From Platanthera guangdongensis (Eukaryota > Streptophyta > Magnoliopsida > Asparagales > Orchidaceae): 64,000 bases of DNA. The stretch lies in assembly GCA_039583875.1 (NCBI GenBank), contig CM077162.1, positions 65,159,259 to 65,223,258 on the forward strand, given 5' to 3'. Shown here one piece after another: positions 40,264 to 51,191 of the stretch. The position numbers and the translations under genes were made by a program. The notes beneath the pieces are model-generated. The model made no database searches. It was not told the DNA's origin and saw only the letters and a program-made list of their open reading frames with translations. Each line of letters starts with the position of its first letter. Positions within the stretch are counted from its first letter, which is position 1.

Positions 40264-41736
40264 ATGGTTGGGAAAGTAGTGAGCAGTTTCCGTACATGTC
40301 AAGTTTCAAAGGGTACTAAGTCCAATGTAGGTTTATACACCCCTCTACCTATTCCGTCCGTTCCGTGGGAAGACGTGAGCATGGACTTCGTATTAGGCCT
40401 TCCCCCCACCCTTCGATGTCATGATTCTATACTCGTTGCTGTGGATAGGTTCTCCAAGATGGCGTACTTCCTCCCATGTAGTAAGACCAACGACGCTTCT
40501 CACATTGCGAAACTGTATTTTAAGGACGTCGTTAGTCACCGTGGAGTTCCGAAGACTATTGTCTCGGATAGGGACGTAAAGTTCACTAGCTACTTTTGGA
40601 AAACCTTGTGGGTTCTTATGGGAACAAAGTTATTATTCTCCGCGGCTTATCATCCACAAACTGATGGCCAGACGAAAGTAGTCAATCGGAGCCTAGGAAA
40701 TCTTCTTAGATGTCTAGTGAGCGATCATAAAGGCACTTGGGATTTACTTCTTCCACATGCACAACTGGCTTACAATAATTCTAAAAATAGGTCCACGGGT
40801 ATGTCTCCGAATGAAATTGTTCACGGGTATAAGGCCCCTGTGCCACTTTACTTGGTCCCCTTACCTCCCACATACAAAACAAGTCAGTTTGCACAGTCCT
40901 TCGCCCAACATATTCACGACTTACATGCACGTATACGAGCTACCTTGACTGCTCAATATGATTCTTATCAAGCGCACGCTAATCTACATAGGAAGGTGTC
41001 ACACTTTAAAGTCGGCGATCTGGTTTTAGTACGGTTAGTTCCCGAACGAATGCCAACTGGCACCGTTAAAAAGTTAGCTCCAAAGCGCGCCGGTCCATTT
41101 CGGATTATAAAGAAGCTAGGGGACAACGCTTTCGTATTGGATTTTCCTACTGAATGGGGTATCTCCCCTATTTTTAATGTCTCGGATTTGACGCTGTTTG
41201 TTGCGCCTCCACAAGAGTTGGTTTCTTTGTCGTCTTCTCCCTCCACTAAAATTTCTAATAGGTTGGGGAGTGGTAGTTCGGATGATCTCTCTCCTTCGGT
41301 CCCCGCAGGTATAACATCGGATGGTACGTTGCCTTCTTTTATTCCTAATGCTGACATGTTTCCCAAGTTTCCCAAGACGTTTCTCCATCCAGATATGATA
41401 CTAGCTGCTGAGCCACGTGCTACTCCAGACGGTGCTACCTACCGCTTCCTCATCCGTTGGCATGACCGCCCATCTTCGGACGACTCATGGGTACTCGCGA
41501 TAGAGCTTCAACATTTGGATGCCGAGCTTCTCCGCCGCTTTCTCTCGGACCACGCATCGGAGATGCGAGATTTTGAGTGGGGGAGGATTGATGGCGCGGC
41601 CCCTCCAACACTTCCTGATGATGACCCGGTTGCCGCGGTGCAACAATTTAAAGACTTGCGACGTCATGACAATGCCACGGACGCTAACGGAAAGCTGCGA
41701 TACAACCTCCGTCTGCGGCGCGCAAAGCTTGCTTAA
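40264..41736 (+). CDS. CRM-like integrase with C-terminal chromodomain-like tail (N-terminally truncated)
   Basis: 490 open codons. It starts in the remnant of the zinc region (CQVSKGT), then the core: D in SMDFVLGLPP (near 40380), D in SDRDVKF (near 40566), and the third position DGQTKVVNR (near 40662), where the usual catalytic Glu is Lys. C-terminal GPFRIIKKLGDNAF region near 41090. A chromodomain-like FLIRWHDRPSSDDSW lies near 41450, then a basic tail ending RRAKLA. The last ~148 bases lie inside the 3' LTR and the polypurine tract lies inside the coding sequence. The deletion upstream and the Glu-to-Lys change make it inactive. Confidence 0.88.
   Translation: MVGKVVSSFRTCQVSKGTKSNVGLYTPLPIPSVPWEDVSMDFVLGLPPTLRCHDSILVAVDRFSKMAYFLPCSKTNDASHIAKLYFKDVVSHRGVPKTIVSDRDVKFTSYFWKTLWVLMGTKLLFSAAYHPQTDGQTKVVNRSLGNLLRCLVSDHKGTWDLLLPHAQLAYNNSKNRSTGMSPNEIVHGYKAPVPLYLVPLPPTYKTSQFAQSFAQHIHDLHARIRATLTAQYDSYQAHANLHRKVSHFKVGDLVLVRLVPERMPTGTVKKLAPKRAGPFRIIKKLGDNAFVLDFPTEWGISPIFNVSDLTLFVAPPQELVSLSSSPSTKISNRLGSGSSDDLSPSVPAGITSDGTLPSFIPNADMFPKFPKTFLHPDMILAAEPRATPDGATYRFLIRWHDRPSSDDSWVLAIELQHLDAELLRRFLSDHASEMRDFEWGRIDGAAPPTLPDDDPVAAVQQFKDLRRHDNATDANGKLRYNLRLRRAKLA
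41579..41587 (+). other. Polypurine tract of the CRM-like element, inside pol
   Basis: GGGGGAGGA, one base before the 3' LTR start TGATGG. It is translated as part of the integrase tail (EWGRID). Confidence 0.8.
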
Positions 41737-42708
41737 AAGTTTTAATTAGTTTTTAATTAGTTTTATTTTAATTGCTTTTAAAAATATGGCTTGTATTAAT
41801 TTTTATTTTCATGTTGGTGTGGTACTAAACATTTGGTGTGTATTTAACCGCCCGGATGGATGAGATTTCATCTCCATCATGGACGGCTGAATCTCTTTTG
41901 TAACTCCTATTTAAAGGAGGCTATTATGAGGAGTTAAAGGATGGGAAAAGAAAAACCTAAAACTCCCCCTTGAGAATTTCGGCCACCATGGAGAGACTCC
42001 ATTAGCCGCCCCCCCCTTGGTGTGAAGCCATACCTTGCCGCCTCCATCCCCGTTCGATGCGACTCCGGCATGGCTTCTATCGGTGCGACTCCGTGGAAGA
42101 AGGAAGCAGCCCCATTCGGTGTGAAACCGGTGGATCCGTGGAGAGAGTGATTCTCCCACAAATCTTGTGTGATCATCTTCTTGGTTGGGTAATCTCCTTC
42201 CTTTCTTTGTGTTTTCTTGCTGTGAGATTTTGTGGAGGTTATACATCCGTCTTTTCTGTGATTTTAAAGTGTTTTTCCGCTTGCAAAAATCTGAATCGAA
42301 ACATTGTTATTGATCCTCTTGTTATCCGGATTGAGAAGATCCGTTGGAGAACAAACTATGCCTAGCCTTGACTTGTTCTCCAAGTTTGGGCACACTTTGT
42401 GCTAACAAGGGAGTTAATCTCAACTTGTTCTTGATCGCTCTTTATCATTTACCTACGCTCCTAAGTATATTATTGCTGCGATTGACAGCTTATAGTGAAA
42501 ATAATAGATGCTTGTGTAGGTGCGGTGAGGTGTGTGCTTGTTGGAGAGGTAGGTCCAAAGGACGTGGTATCGAGTCCCGTATTTTTGAGAGCCAACCAAC
42601 CCCTTTACATTCGCTTTTGGTCGGAGCACTCTCTTTATTTTTTATGTTCTGTGATGGGTAAGCTTCCGTTAGCGTAAGCACGTCCGTGTCACGTACACCT
42701 CTACACCA
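41589..42708 (+). repeat. 3' LTR of the CRM-like element
   Basis: 1120 bp, TGATGGCG to CTACACCA, with TATTTAAA at 41909. It lacks the 60-bp duplication of the 5' LTR. 41589-41736 encodes the end of pol. It is followed by CTGAG and the rest of SIRE-B gag. Confidence 0.92.
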
Positions 42709-42713
42709 CTGAG

Positions 42714-44215
42714 TGGACTGATGCACAAAAGAAAGCCAAGATGACTGATGCTAAAGAAATGAACATTCTGGCACAGACAATGTCAGATGACATCTTTCAG
42801 AAGGCGGCTGAGTGCACCTCTGCAAAGGCTATTTGGGACTCACTGAACCAAATAGGTGTTGGTTCATTTAATGAAAGAAAAGATAGGAGATCACTCCTCA
42901 TAACACAGTATGAAAACTTCAAGAAGGAGGAATCATAGACCGTTGCTGATATGTATAACAGACTCAGTGTCATCATAAATGAACTGAGATCCCTCGACAA
43001 GGACATCTCATTAAATGAGATAAATGATAAAATTTTAATGTTCTTCCCCAACACATGGGATTCCAGGATATGGCTAATTAAGGAGGCCAATAGTCTAAAT
43101 GAGATTTCAACAAAATCTCTCCTTGGCAAGCTCAAGTCTTATGAGCAATTGATCAACACAAGGGAGGATGTTGAACAGAAGGCCTCTACATCTTCAAGGA
43201 AGGAGCACAACATTGCTTTTAAAGCAATACAAGAAATAGAATCTCTTCCAGCAAATGAAGAATTATTGAGCTTATTGGCTAAAAGATTTTATAAAATGGC
43301 CAAGAAAGACTTCAGAAGAAAGTCATCCAAGAAAGATGACAAGCCAAGATATAACAAGACTCCTACCAAAGAGATTGTGTGCTTTGGTTGCAGAAAACCT
43401 GGGCACATTCTGCTTGAATGCTCAAAGGAAAAAAAGAAAGACAGAAGAAAAGAAAACGAGAATAGAAGGCATTCAAGCAAGCACTATGGCAAGCACTCCT
43501 CTAGCAAACACAAAAGAAAGGATAAAGGCTTCATTGCTGAGACCTGGAGTGACATAGATGAAGAATCGTCATCTTCCAGCTCTAGTGAAGATGAAGAGGA
43601 AGCAAAGGAAAGGGAAGTTTTCCTTATGGCTATCAATGCCTCCTGCAGTAAATATGATGATGAGGAACAAGCAGAAGAATCAGAAGAAGAATCAGAGTCT
43701 GAAGAAGATCAGGTAATCTCTTCATTTGATTTTAATTCAGAAGATTTCAAAATTGAATTTAAATCCTTGTGTAATGATTTAATCAAGTCAGAAAAGAAAA
43801 TAAAAATACTTAGAGATAGACATGTTGAATTTGATAATCTATTTGCTGAAAATATCAAATTGAAAAATGATTTAGATATAGCCAATGAACAAATCATTTC
43901 ACTTAAAACTGAATTAAGTGAGGCAAAACAACTTGATAAATCTCTCAATGGGAGAAGCCTTAAGCTGATGGACATCACAAGCACAGTTAATGCCAGATTA
44001 AATGGCAAGCTGGGCTTAGGTGCTTCATCATGCTTACCCCCTATATTAAAAAATATATACTTTCAACACCAATTAAATTTATATCTGAAAAAGGCAAAGA
44101 AAAAATAGGAGAAACTACACAACCAAATATCTCTCAGAAATCTGCAAATAAAAAGAAAAAGAATACGAATCTAAATAAAAACAATGTTCAACAGATTTCG
44201 TTAAACTCAGATTAA
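42714..44215 (+). pseudogene. SIRE-B gag, second part
   Basis: Resumes the gag cut at 26462. Capsid-like blocks align with SIRE-A (ERKDRRSLLITQYENF, TWDSRIW, SLLGKLKSYEQL). A complete CCHC knuckle CFGCRKPGHILLEC lies near 43380-43422, followed by Lys- and acidic-rich regions and a coiled-coil-like tail (43780-43950). A TAG at 42936-42938 replaces a probable Gln. The frame is lost by one base near 44040, after which the conserved IKFIS block is in another frame to 44213-44215. Confidence 0.88.
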
Positions 44216-44440
44216 CGAAATATGTATAGTTCATCGAGCCCAGATCGACGATCTATGAACGCAAATTATAACTATAATAATTCATCTTACTGCGATCGAC
44301 GAACTGTATATGGTTCGTCGAGCAGCGATCGACGAACTTGGGGCAAAAAAAATGACTATGTTCATTCTCTGAGGAGAGTTCGACGAACTCAACCCTATTC
44401 GACGAACGCAGATCGACGAACTTATAGTAATTCGTCGAAC
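44195..44440. repeat. TCGACGAA motif cluster in the gag-pol linker of SIRE-B
   Basis: About ten words such as TTCGTCGAGC, ATCGACGAAC and TTCGACGAACG in both orientations. Matches the SIRE-A cluster at 6319-6500 in position and DNA motif but not in peptide. The linker then carries the PPRRYH block (44528) and an in-frame TAA at 44642-44644, near the place of the SIRE-A TAA. Confidence 0.85.
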
Positions 44441-44656
44441 CCAGTCAGGTTTTATAAAAAGTTTAACTCTGTTAAAAACTTCAATCAATTCAGAGAATCT
44501 ATAAATCCTTTTACTCAATTGGAAATACCACCTAGAAGATATCATCTCTTAGGATATAAAAATTAACCAGAATTTTCTGTTATTTCTAGTTTTTCTTATC
44601 AAAAGAAACAAGGACCCAAGGTAACCTGTGTCAAGAACACCTAATCCCTTTTTATG

Positions 44657-47600
44657 TAGGTGAAGGACTGTCCAGTCTTTAATCAACAATAGTATCAGGA
44701 CAGTGGATCCTCAAAGCATATGACTGGCTGTAAGGACAATCTAACAAACTACAAGTCCAAGCTAGGTTCAATGGTGATCTTTGATGACTCCAACTGTGGC
44801 CAAACTAAAGGCTATGGAGATGTTAAAGTTGGAATAGTCACCTTCAGGAAAGTTGCTTATGTGAGTGGCTTAAAGCATAACATAATATTCATTAGTCAAT
44901 TATGTGATAAAGGTTATTCAGTATCATTCAACTCATTTTCTTGTATTATTTCTTGTAAAGAATATAAACATGTTTTAACTGGACTTAGACAAGACAACAT
45001 ATATGTAGTAAATTTTCAATCAACTAATTCAGAACTTTGTTTATTTAATCATATTAGCAATCAAAATGAACTTTGGCATAAGAGATTAGGATATGTAAAT
45101 CCTAAAAATATTGCCAAGTTATCTATGAACAACCTTGTTAGAGGATTGCCTTCTGGCCCCTACAAGAAGGAAGGCCTCTGCAGGGCTTGTCAGTTAGGCA
45201 AGCAAACTAAAAATAGCTTTAAATCTGTAAATAAAAGTGACTCACCTAGGATATTATACTTGCTACATATGGACCGTTTTGGCCCTATTGCTGTACAAAT
45301 TCTAGGAGGGAAATCTTATAGTTTAGTGATTGTAGATGACTTCTCAAGATTCACTTAGGTAGTCTTTCTGAGATCTAAGTCAGATAACTTCAAGGTTCTT
45401 ATAGATTTTCTCAAGAACATACAGATTGAGTACTCTACTCCAATTGCATTGATCAGAAGTGATCATGGTACTGAGTTTGAGTCTCTTCTTATGCAAGAGT
45501 TCTGTGAGAAGGAAGGTATCAGGAACTGCTTCTCAGCTCCTAGAACTCCTCAACAAAATGGGGTTGCTGAAAGGAAAAATAGAACCCTAATTGAATCTAC
45601 AGGGACATTACTTGCAGATGCTTACATGCTCCTATCTTTTTGGGCAGAGGCTATGAGCACAGCAAACTATATACTGAACAGAATTCTGATACACAAGCTT
45701 AAGAATAAGACTCCTTATGAGCTACTTAAAGGGAAGAAACCTGAAATCACCTATTTTAAAGTATTTGGATGCTTATGTTATATTCACAATAATAACAAGA
45801 AATATACTAGAAAGTTTGAAGCAAAAGATACAGAGGGAATTTTTCTAGGATATTCCCAAGTCAGCAAAGCTTATAGGGTGTTTAATAAATCCACTTTAAA
45901 ATTTGAGGAATCTGTTCATGTTACATTTGATGAGACTAACATGTTTTACACGGAGAAAGAAGTTTCTACCAACAACATTTTGCAGGTACCTCACTTGTGT
46001 GAGAGATTAGGTGATCTAAACCTCACCCTAGAGGTTCCATCACATCCTTCTCGACAAGTTGAAGAAGACAGTGAAGAAGATAGTTTGGAAGTGGCTGAAC
46101 TTCCTCCAATAGCTAATATAATTTCACAAGAGGAATTAACTCCACAAGATATTGCACAACCAACTCCTGTCACTGATCTTGTCACACTTAGAGATCACCT
46201 TATATCTCAAGTGATTGAAGACATTTCAGTTGGTGTGCAAACAATGCATCAACTCAACAATGATGTGATACATGCTTGTTTTATTTCTCAACTTGAGCCC
46301 CATTCCATCAAAGATGTAGAGCAAGATCCCCACTGGATCATTACAATGCAAGAGGAGCTCAATTAGTTTGAGAGGTGCAGAGTTTGGGATTTGCTTCCTA
46401 GACCCAAAGACTATCCAGTCATTGGAACCAAATGGCTCTTCAGAAATAAACTGGATGCTGAAGAAATTATTATAAGGAACAAAGTAAGGCTAGTAGCTCA
46501 AGGACTATTCATAGGAGGAAGGAATAGACTATGACTATACCTTTGCTCCAGTGGTAAGGCTTGAGGCTATAAGGATTTTCTTAGACTTTGCAGCTTATAA
46601 AAGATTCAAAGTATATTAGATGGATGTAAAGAGTGTTTTCTTAAATGGAGAATTAAAAGAAGAAGTATATGTGGAGCAACCACCAGTTTTATCTCTCCAA
46701 CTCATCCTTCTTATGTCTTTAGATTGTATAAAGCTCTTTATGGTTTAAAGCAAGCTCCAAAAGCTTGGTATGAGACCTTAGCTAGCTTTCTTATAGAGCA
46801 TAAGTTTTCTAGGGGCATAGTAGATAGGACTCTTTTTATCAGGCAACATAAAAATAAAATTTTGTTAGTTCATTATATGTAGATGATATTATTTTTGTCT
46901 CTAATGATCCCAAACTATGCAAAAGATTTTCTGATCTAATGCATTCAAAGTTTGGGATGAGTAGTATAGGTGAACTTTCATACTTCCTTGGTCTCCAAGT
47001 GAAGCAATCATCTGATGGTATCTTCATCTCCCAATCCAAGTATGCAAAGGAGCTTATTAAAAGGTTTGGGATGTGTGATGCCTCAACAATGAAAACACAT
47101 ATGGCTGCTAATGTTGTGATTGATTCTGATGAACATGGCAAGCCTGTTGATCAGAAAACTTATAGGGCTATTATTGGGTCTCTATTATATCACACTGCAA
47201 GTAGGGCTGACATAATGTTTGCCACATGTATTTGTGCTAGGTTCCAAGTGAATCCTAAAGAATCTCAATATATTTTATTAAAAAGAATTTTAGGATATAT
47301 AAAGGGTTGTCCAAATCTAGGACTTCTGTATCTATTAGAGTCAGAATTTGATTTAACTGGATTTTCTGATGCTGATTATGCTGGATGTAGAGATGATAGG
47401 AAGAGCACATCAGGAACTTGCCAGTTTCTTGGTGATAGGCATGTGTCCTGGTTTTGCAAGAAGCAAATCTCTGTGTTCACATCAATAACTGAAGCTGAAT
47501 ACATCACAGCTGGCAGCTGTTGTTCACAGATTTTGTGGATTCAAAATCAATTACTGGATTATGGTATTAACTTAAATAATTCAACTATATTTTGTGATAG

Positions 47601-47829
47601 TACAGGTGCAATATCTATTACATAAAATCCAGTGCATCATAGTAGGACCAAGCATATAGAAATTAGACATCATTTCATTAGAGATTGTGTAGATAAAACA
47701 AAAATTAATCTTGTTTTTATCTCTACTGATTTACAAAGAGCAGACATCTTTACCAAGCCATTGGATGAGAAGAAACATCTATTCTTCTTAAATCAGCTAG
47801 GTATGATAAATGGGGCAGATTCAACTTAA
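44657..47829 (+). pseudogene. SIRE-B pol (protease, integrase, RT, RNase H)
   Basis: Same order as SIRE-A. The protease site is degraded near 44700 (DSGSSKHM-like, preceded by a TAG). The integrase zinc region includes ELWHKRLGY (45070) and CRACQLGKQ (45180). Core blocks lie near 45270, 45457 (SDHGTEF) and 45550. RT starts near 46420; its YVDD-like region near 46875 is frame-broken. RNase H has DADYAGCRDD near 47370 and ends at TAA 47827-47829. Stops include TAG 45356-45358 (Trp position), TAG 46364-46366 (Gln position) and TAA near 47623; a small insertion near 46505 shifts frame. Confidence 0.9.
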
Positions 47830-47845
47830 TTTTTTTGTCTATGGT

Positions 47846-48110
47846 CGATGATTTGGCATAGTTTGTCGAACAGAGATCGACGATCTACGAACTCTTCATG
47901 AAGAGTTCGTCGAACGGAGATCGACGAACACTTCTTAGTGAAATAGACTTCGTCGAGTGGAGATCGACAATTTTTGCTTCAGAAAAATTTTCGCCGACCT
48001 GAGAACGACGAAAATTTTTCCCTCTTCTGACTGAGATCGGCGATATTATTTCTTCATGGAATTTTTCGTCAACCTGAGAACGAAGATTGTTTATTTTTCG
48101 CAGGACAGAG
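47846..48110. repeat. TCGACGAA motif cluster between pol and extra ORF of SIRE-B
   Basis: Alternating GTCGAACGGAG, ATCGACGAA and GAACGACGA variants, about ten in 265 bp, equivalent to SIRE-A 9898-10165. The frames differ between the two elements and both contain stops here. Confidence 0.82.
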
Positions 48111-48253
48111 CCCGACGCTTCATATTCTGAAAACCTTATAACTAGGTTTTTGTCATGCTCCATCCCACGCATTCTGTTCTCTTGCTCTTGCTCTCTCTTT
48201 TATTTTTGTAGGAAAACCTATGGCGATTTTGACGCTCTCTCTCTCTCTCAAGC

Positions 48254-51016
48254 ATGAAGTTCGACACTGGATTTGACGTTGATTTTGACTCGTTCTCTCA
48301 CACTGATCAAATCTTCATCGACATCCTACAGTTATGTGAGGAACAAATCTGAAGAAAGTAATGACAACAAGGATCATGATTCCAGGAAATGAAATCAGAG
48401 TATGGGTTTTCACTTCAACATCTCCAGATGCAGATATTATGGTTGGCACCATCAGCGACAATCAGGTCATTCTAACTCCTGCAGACTTATCTGAAATTTT
48501 TGATTTGGCTACTAGAGAAGATGATATTGAATTGGACAATGATGAGTATGAGAATATGCTGAGCAGAATGGGTCACTCTGAAGGAAACCCAAATAAGATT
48601 CTGAAAAAGAACTTACCAGTTCAATATAAGTTTCTAGCTGACATTGTTGGCAAGGTGTTGCTGGGCAAACATACTGCCAATGACTATATCACCAGGCACC
48701 AGTTTCTGGTGATGAGTGCTCTGGTTGATAAGAAATCAATAAACTGGGGCAAGATTTTGTTTGACTTGATAAAGAAGAAAAATTCAAAGAAAGAGGTATG
48801 CTTTGGGAGGATTCTAGGGATCTTTCTCCAGGAAAAGGCACCAGAATTATTGGTTTACCAACCAATATTCATTAATGCCTCAAAGAGGATCACCTCTGCC
48901 CTATTTAGTAGATAGGAGAGGACCATTCCAAAGCCCTCCAGGGCCTTCTCTTCCTCAAGGACTTCTGAGAACACAAGGGCAGTTATAGGCTCTCCTCCAT
49001 CTCCAGAATATATCCCTCCATCCACCAGCATTCCTTCTCCTCCTCAACAACAACAACATCAACAACCCCCTTCACCTCTTTCTCAACCATCCCCTACACA
49101 TTCTCCCACCATCATTCATGAGGAAATTCCCTCTCCACCTCCTCAATCTCCACCTCCAACTCATGATTCTGACATACCATCTACCTCCTCACAACCATCT
49201 TTCAATCTATTGTCTCCTCCACCATCTCCACATCACTCTCCAGTTCAGGAACCTACCTCCACTCCCACAACCACAGTTCCAACTTCTACAGCTGACATTC
49301 CAACCATTCCCCCTTCCACATTTCCAGAATACACCCACACAGACTTCTCTTAGGCTTTCTCTATGTGTTCAAATTATGGACATTGCACTCCTTACTCCTC
49401 CTCTGTTCCTGAACCCCTCTATCTCAACTTCTCTGATATAGCAAAAGATATTCTTGCTTTCATCTCACCAACTCTTGAGCAACTCATAGCAAATTCTATT
49501 GCTCCTCTCTCTTCTTCTATCATCTCTCTCTCTTCCAGAATTGCTGCTCTCTCTTCTATTCCTTCTTCTAGAGGACTGGCTTCAGGACCCACTGAACACA
49601 GCCAGGGGGAGATGTTCTATGAAGAAGCTCCAGTTCCTCCTCCTATAGTAGCAGCAGCAGCAGATTCTGATATGTCAGATGATTCAGCAGAGCCAGCCCC
49701 TCCATCTGAAATAATAGATTTAATTGATTCTGATACAGATATGGCTGATACAATAATAGAAATAATCACTACTGGTGATTTCGTTTTAAATCCCACGGTC
49801 AATTTAGATTCTTTAATGTATTCTTTTGATCCAGTGTACAAAAATATACTACCAAGTTTTGATGTACAATATTATAGAGCTATTGTAGTATATACTGCTC
49901 CAATAAGTCCTGAAGTTGTAGAACAACTAAAGGTAAGTTTTATTGTTAAAGATGTTGCTGAACCAGTTTCTGTGCTCAAAGCATTCTCTCGACCAACCTT
50001 TGGCTGGTGTGAGTCTCCTATGCCAGATCTGGTTGACATTCTGTTTTCTGACATGGAAGAAGAAGTAGGAAATATTCAGACTGCTACAGACATCTCTGCA
50101 GAGCCTACAAGCATAGCACAGCCACATATTCCTGGAATCTCAGCTGATTTGATAAAGCGGCTAGATGATCTTTATGACAATCCTGAACTTTCTTCTCAAA
50201 AAGATGATGATGACAATGAGTCAGATGACTCAGATAATAGAAGTTCAAAGAAGAGAAAGGCTCCTACAAAATCTGCTCCTCCAAAGGCTGTTCCTAAGCC
50301 AAACCCATCTGCTGATATCTCATACAACATCTTGCACAACATTACACTCACTCCAGATACTCCAAATTGGATGAGGTATTCTAAAAATGAACAAAAAGCC
50401 AGAAAGAAGAGCAGGAGGTACTCTCCACCTCCTAAATTCAGGAGAGGTCCTCCTCATCCTCCTCCTGCAGTAGGATCATCAGGAGGTATTTTTAAGGTTC
50501 AAAAAGCCACATCTTCTCATCATTCTAAATCCTCCAGCAACAAACAACAACATTCTTCAAGCAGCAGCAGGTAGCAACAGCAATACCAAAAGCATAGCAG
50601 ACAACAAAAAGTGTTTGAAGATGATCAATCTGCTAAAGCATCTCCTGAAAGACCTTACACTCCATCAGTTCCTTTTGTTGATCCAGAACAGGAAAACATT
50701 TCTAGAATGGCTAGATTCTAAGAGCGGGTTGGACTCTCTCAAATAAATAAGTTAAAGAAGAAGGCAACGATGCTTCTCAATACACTACAATGTCTTCTTA
50801 CAGAAGAGAGGAATTAAAAAAGTATGACAAAGCCAAACACTTTTTCAATGTTGATGCTTACATGAGCTTACATCCAGAGACAGTTGTTCCAGAAGCAACT
50901 TCTGGCAATATTATTGGAGCAGCTGACTTGACTATGTCCAAAAGAGAAGCAGCAAATCCCAACAGGGAAATCATTTTTCAGGCAGTCATAAGAGAAAGAC
51001 AAGTCCAAGAAGTCTA
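48254..51016 (+). pseudogene. SIRE-B extra ORF after pol (same family as SIRE-A 10287-13085)
   Basis: Start at ATG 48254 (MKFDTGFD, matching a Met inside the SIRE-A N-terminus). The upstream ATG at 48220 is frame-shifted within a CT-repeat. Frame change near 48350. The conserved domain is 48361-48912 (IRVWVFTS, DYITRHQFL, KKEVCF). A TAG at 48913-48915 replaces the Trp seen in SIRE-A. Pro/Ser-rich middle, acidic stretch, basic block (KKRKAP), and the conserved C-terminal YRREELKKYDKAK and NPNREIIF blocks to the stop at 51016. Further stops near 49351 and 50572. A T-rich tract ending GTAG precedes the start (48190-48211). Confidence 0.8.
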
Positions 51017-51181
51017 ATTAGTTTTCTGTTTTTCCTCTAAACTATTTGTTTTAATTAATCTGTCATAAAGCACTTGATGTATATATATTTGCTAGACTTT
51101 TTATTTCTGCCAGATATCTATTATGCTTTGTGATTGTATTTTATTATTTTAATGTGTTGTTAATAGTGACCTCACCTAAAT

Positions 51182-51190
51182 AGGGGGAGA
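51182..51190 (+). other. Polypurine tract of SIRE-B
   Basis: AGGGGGAGA, one base before the 3' LTR. 51017-51181 is T-rich untranslated sequence. Confidence 0.88.
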
Positions 51191-51191
51191 T

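Larger units (their letters stand above)
26463..42708 (+). mobile_element. CRM-like Ty3/gypsy chromovirus, interrupted by a Tekay element; duplication CTGAG
   Basis: LTRs at 26463-27642 and 41589-42708 begin TGATGGCG and end CTACACCA. The CTGAG duplication is at 26458-26462 and 42709-42713. Order: LTR, primer site, gag (split at 28237/38103), protease, RT, integrase with a C-terminal chromodomain-like segment, and a pol end that runs into the 3' LTR. The CRM (centromeric) lineage is suggested by the gag type (QGSMSVAEY block), the C-terminal tail and the pol/LTR overlap. I am moderately sure of chromovirus and less sure of CRM. Its own length is about 6.4 kb; RNase H is deleted. Confidence 0.82.
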
